Below are positions 22,012-23,175 of a stretch of 23,175 nucleotides of DNA, one piece after another. The stretch comes from a virus, in the IMG/VR virus record IMGVR_UViG_3300027365_000686, positions 1-23,175 of that record; one strand, given 5' to 3'. Position numbers and translations under genes: made by a program. How positions within the stretch are numbered: position 1 is the stretch's first letter; each line of letters starts with the position of its first letter. The notes under the pieces are model-generated. The model ran no database searches. It had not been told where the DNA came from and saw only the letters and a list, made by a program, of their open reading frames with translations.

Positions 22012-23175
22012 ATGCCTGATGGCTACGAAGTGCGCGGCAACACCGTGCGTGTCTACTTCCGCTGGAACAATGAACTGTGCCGCGAGGTGATGCCGGGCAA
22101 GGCGACGCCGGCCAACATCGAGCACGCCAAGCGCACGGCGGCGATCATCAACTATGAGATCGACGCCGGCACGTTCGACTACGCCCGGCATTTCCCCAAC
22201 TCGGAGCGCCTGAAGAAGGGCAGCTTCGGCCACTACCTGGACCTGTGGCTGGCGATCAAGAAGAACGAGCTCGCCTACTCCAGTTACCGCGGGTACGAGT
22301 CGAAGGCGGAAACTCACGTCCGCCCCCGTTGGGGCAGCGTCCAGGCCGACAAGATCGATCACATCGAGCTGCAGTCATGGCTCCAGAAGGACCTGGCCAA
22401 GCTGGCCAACAAGACGATCAAGGAGATCGTCAGCATCATGCGCCAGGTTTTCCGGCTCTACTCGACACGCAACAAGACGGCGTTCGACCCGACCTACGGC
22501 ATCAACATTCGCCTGCCCGACGACGAGGATCCCGACCCGTTCACTCAGTCGGAGATCGAGAAGATTCTCACCACGCCGACCAAGCGCGTCCAGGAGCTCA
22601 ACCTGATCAAGTACGCGCTCTATGACGGCCCGCGCACGTCCGAGGTCCAGGCGCTGGCCTGGGAAGACGTGCTCGATATCGAGAAAGGGATCGTGCGCTA
22701 CCGCCGCGCGGTGGTGCGCGGCCGCTTCAAGGTGACAAAGACCAAGCGCTCGACGCGCGTGCACCATCTGCTGAAGCCGGCACGCGAGGCGCTCACGGCC
22801 CAGTGGGAGATGACTGGCCACCTGCCCGCCCAGGTCTACGAGGTCGTCGATCGGGACAACCGCACGGTGCGCAAGGAGCAGCTGCGGCTGGTGTTCCTGA
22901 ATTCACTGTCAGGCAAGCCGTTCTACGAAAACGCGATCCGCGAGCGATTCTGGAAGGTCCACCTGGAGCACGCTGGCGTTCGGTACCGCGGGCCGAATCA
23001 GTGCCGGCACACCTTCATCAGTCAGATGCTGTCGCTTGGTGTGGTGCCTTTGCACTGGATCGCGCAGCACGTTGGCCACGCGACGATCGACATGATTCAG
23101 CGGCGATATGGGAAATGGATCCGGACGGATGGGCAGGACGTGCCGCAGATGATCGAGAAGCTTCTGGATCTATAA
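22012..23175 (+). CDS. int: Tyrosine-recombinase integrase
   Basis: This 387-aa site-specific recombinase inserts and excises the prophage. It has an N-terminal arm-binding region (to about 65), a SAM-like core-binding domain (about 70-155: FGHYLDLWLAIKKNELAYSS) and a catalytic domain. The likely active residues are R208 (GPRTSEVQAL), a lysine near 243-245, R332 and H333 (QCRHTF), H356 (HVGH) and the nucleophile Y366 (QRRYGKW). The first histidine of the usual HxxR box is Asn (N329), as seen in many phage integrases of this type. AGGAGG lies 6 nt before the ATG. The longer open frame upstream overlaps the hairpin and previous gene and is unlikely. The gene ends at the window edge, so attP/attR is presumably just beyond. 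Confidence 0.95.
   Translation: MPDGYEVRGNTVRVYFRWNNELCREVMPGKATPANIEHAKRTAAIINYEIDAGTFDYARHFPNSERLKKGSFGHYLDLWLAIKKNELAYSSYRGYESKAETHVRPRWGSVQADKIDHIELQSWLQKDLAKLANKTIKEIVSIMRQVFRLYSTRNKTAFDPTYGINIRLPDDEDPDPFTQSEIEKILTTPTKRVQELNLIKYALYDGPRTSEVQALAWEDVLDIEKGIVRYRRAVVRGRFKVTKTKRSTRVHHLLKPAREALTAQWEMTGHLPAQVYEVVDRDNRTVRKEQLRLVFLNSLSGKPFYENAIRERFWKVHLEHAGVRYRGPNQCRHTFISQMLSLGVVPLHWIAQHVGHATIDMIQRRYGKWIRTDGQDVPQMIEKLLDL

Noticed and set aside
1-23175. CRISPR array, rRNA or tRNA genes
   Set aside because: No regularly spaced repeats and no tRNA-like cloverleaf or rRNA segment were seen. The only long repeat pair is VR/TR.
23100-23175. Prophage attachment site at the right edge
   Set aside because: The window stops at the integrase stop codon. 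No duplicated core or tRNA end can be seen inside the window.

Overview
The window is the tail, lysogeny-control and early-gene half of a P2-like (contractile-tail) prophage. The GC content is high (about two thirds G+C by eye) and the genes are dense with many ATGA or GTGA overlaps. The tail proteins are recognisably of the P2 type (FI, FII, E/E', T, U, D). A host among high-GC gammaproteobacteria such as the Halomonas group is plausible, but that is inference. Head, lysis and baseplate genes would lie left of position 1. The integrase stops exactly at the right edge, so any att site is outside the window.

Region 1 (1-3472) is a complete diversity-generating retroelement (DGR) in the place where P2 has its tail-fibre genes H and G. 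It has a fibre/adhesin with a C-type-lectin-like C-terminus carrying the variable repeat (VR, 1626-1746), then Avd (1810-2220), the template repeat (TR, 2227-2347) and a DGR-type reverse transcriptase (2462-3472). VR and TR are both 121 bp and differ at 10 positions, all of which are adenines in TR. This is the hallmark of adenine-directed mutagenic retrohoming. A perfect 9-bp hairpin with a GATA loop follows VR. The system should diversify the phage's receptor-binding tip. A probable tail-fibre assembly chaperone (3456-4040) follows.

Region 2 (4041-11423) starts with a terminator and a candidate late promoter containing an inverted repeat. The tail operon follows: sheath FI, tube FII, E with a programmed -1 frameshift into E', tape measure T, U and D. 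An Ogr/Delta-like zinc-finger activator (15495-15758) probably drives late transcription.

Region 3 (11424-13465) is accessory. It holds a very acidic 128-aa protein, a ribbon-helix-helix-like protein, and a leftward cassette of two small exported proteins behind an Xre regulator, which is a candidate lysogenic-conversion or exclusion module.

Region 4 (13466-14160) is the lysogeny switch. A leftward Xre repressor faces a rightward early promoter (TTGACA, 17 bp, CATCAT) with a palindromic operator in the spacer.

Region 5 (14161-21967) is the early operon: a BcepMu gp16-like DNA-binding protein, two ribbon-helix-helix-like proteins, a Bro-N antirepressor-like protein, the Ogr-like activator, a large primase-helicase, a stand-alone KilAC-like protein, a TraR/DksA zinc finger, an AT-rich ParB-like cargo gene, and a string of small translationally coupled unknown genes.

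Region 6 (22012-23175) is a tyrosine integrase.
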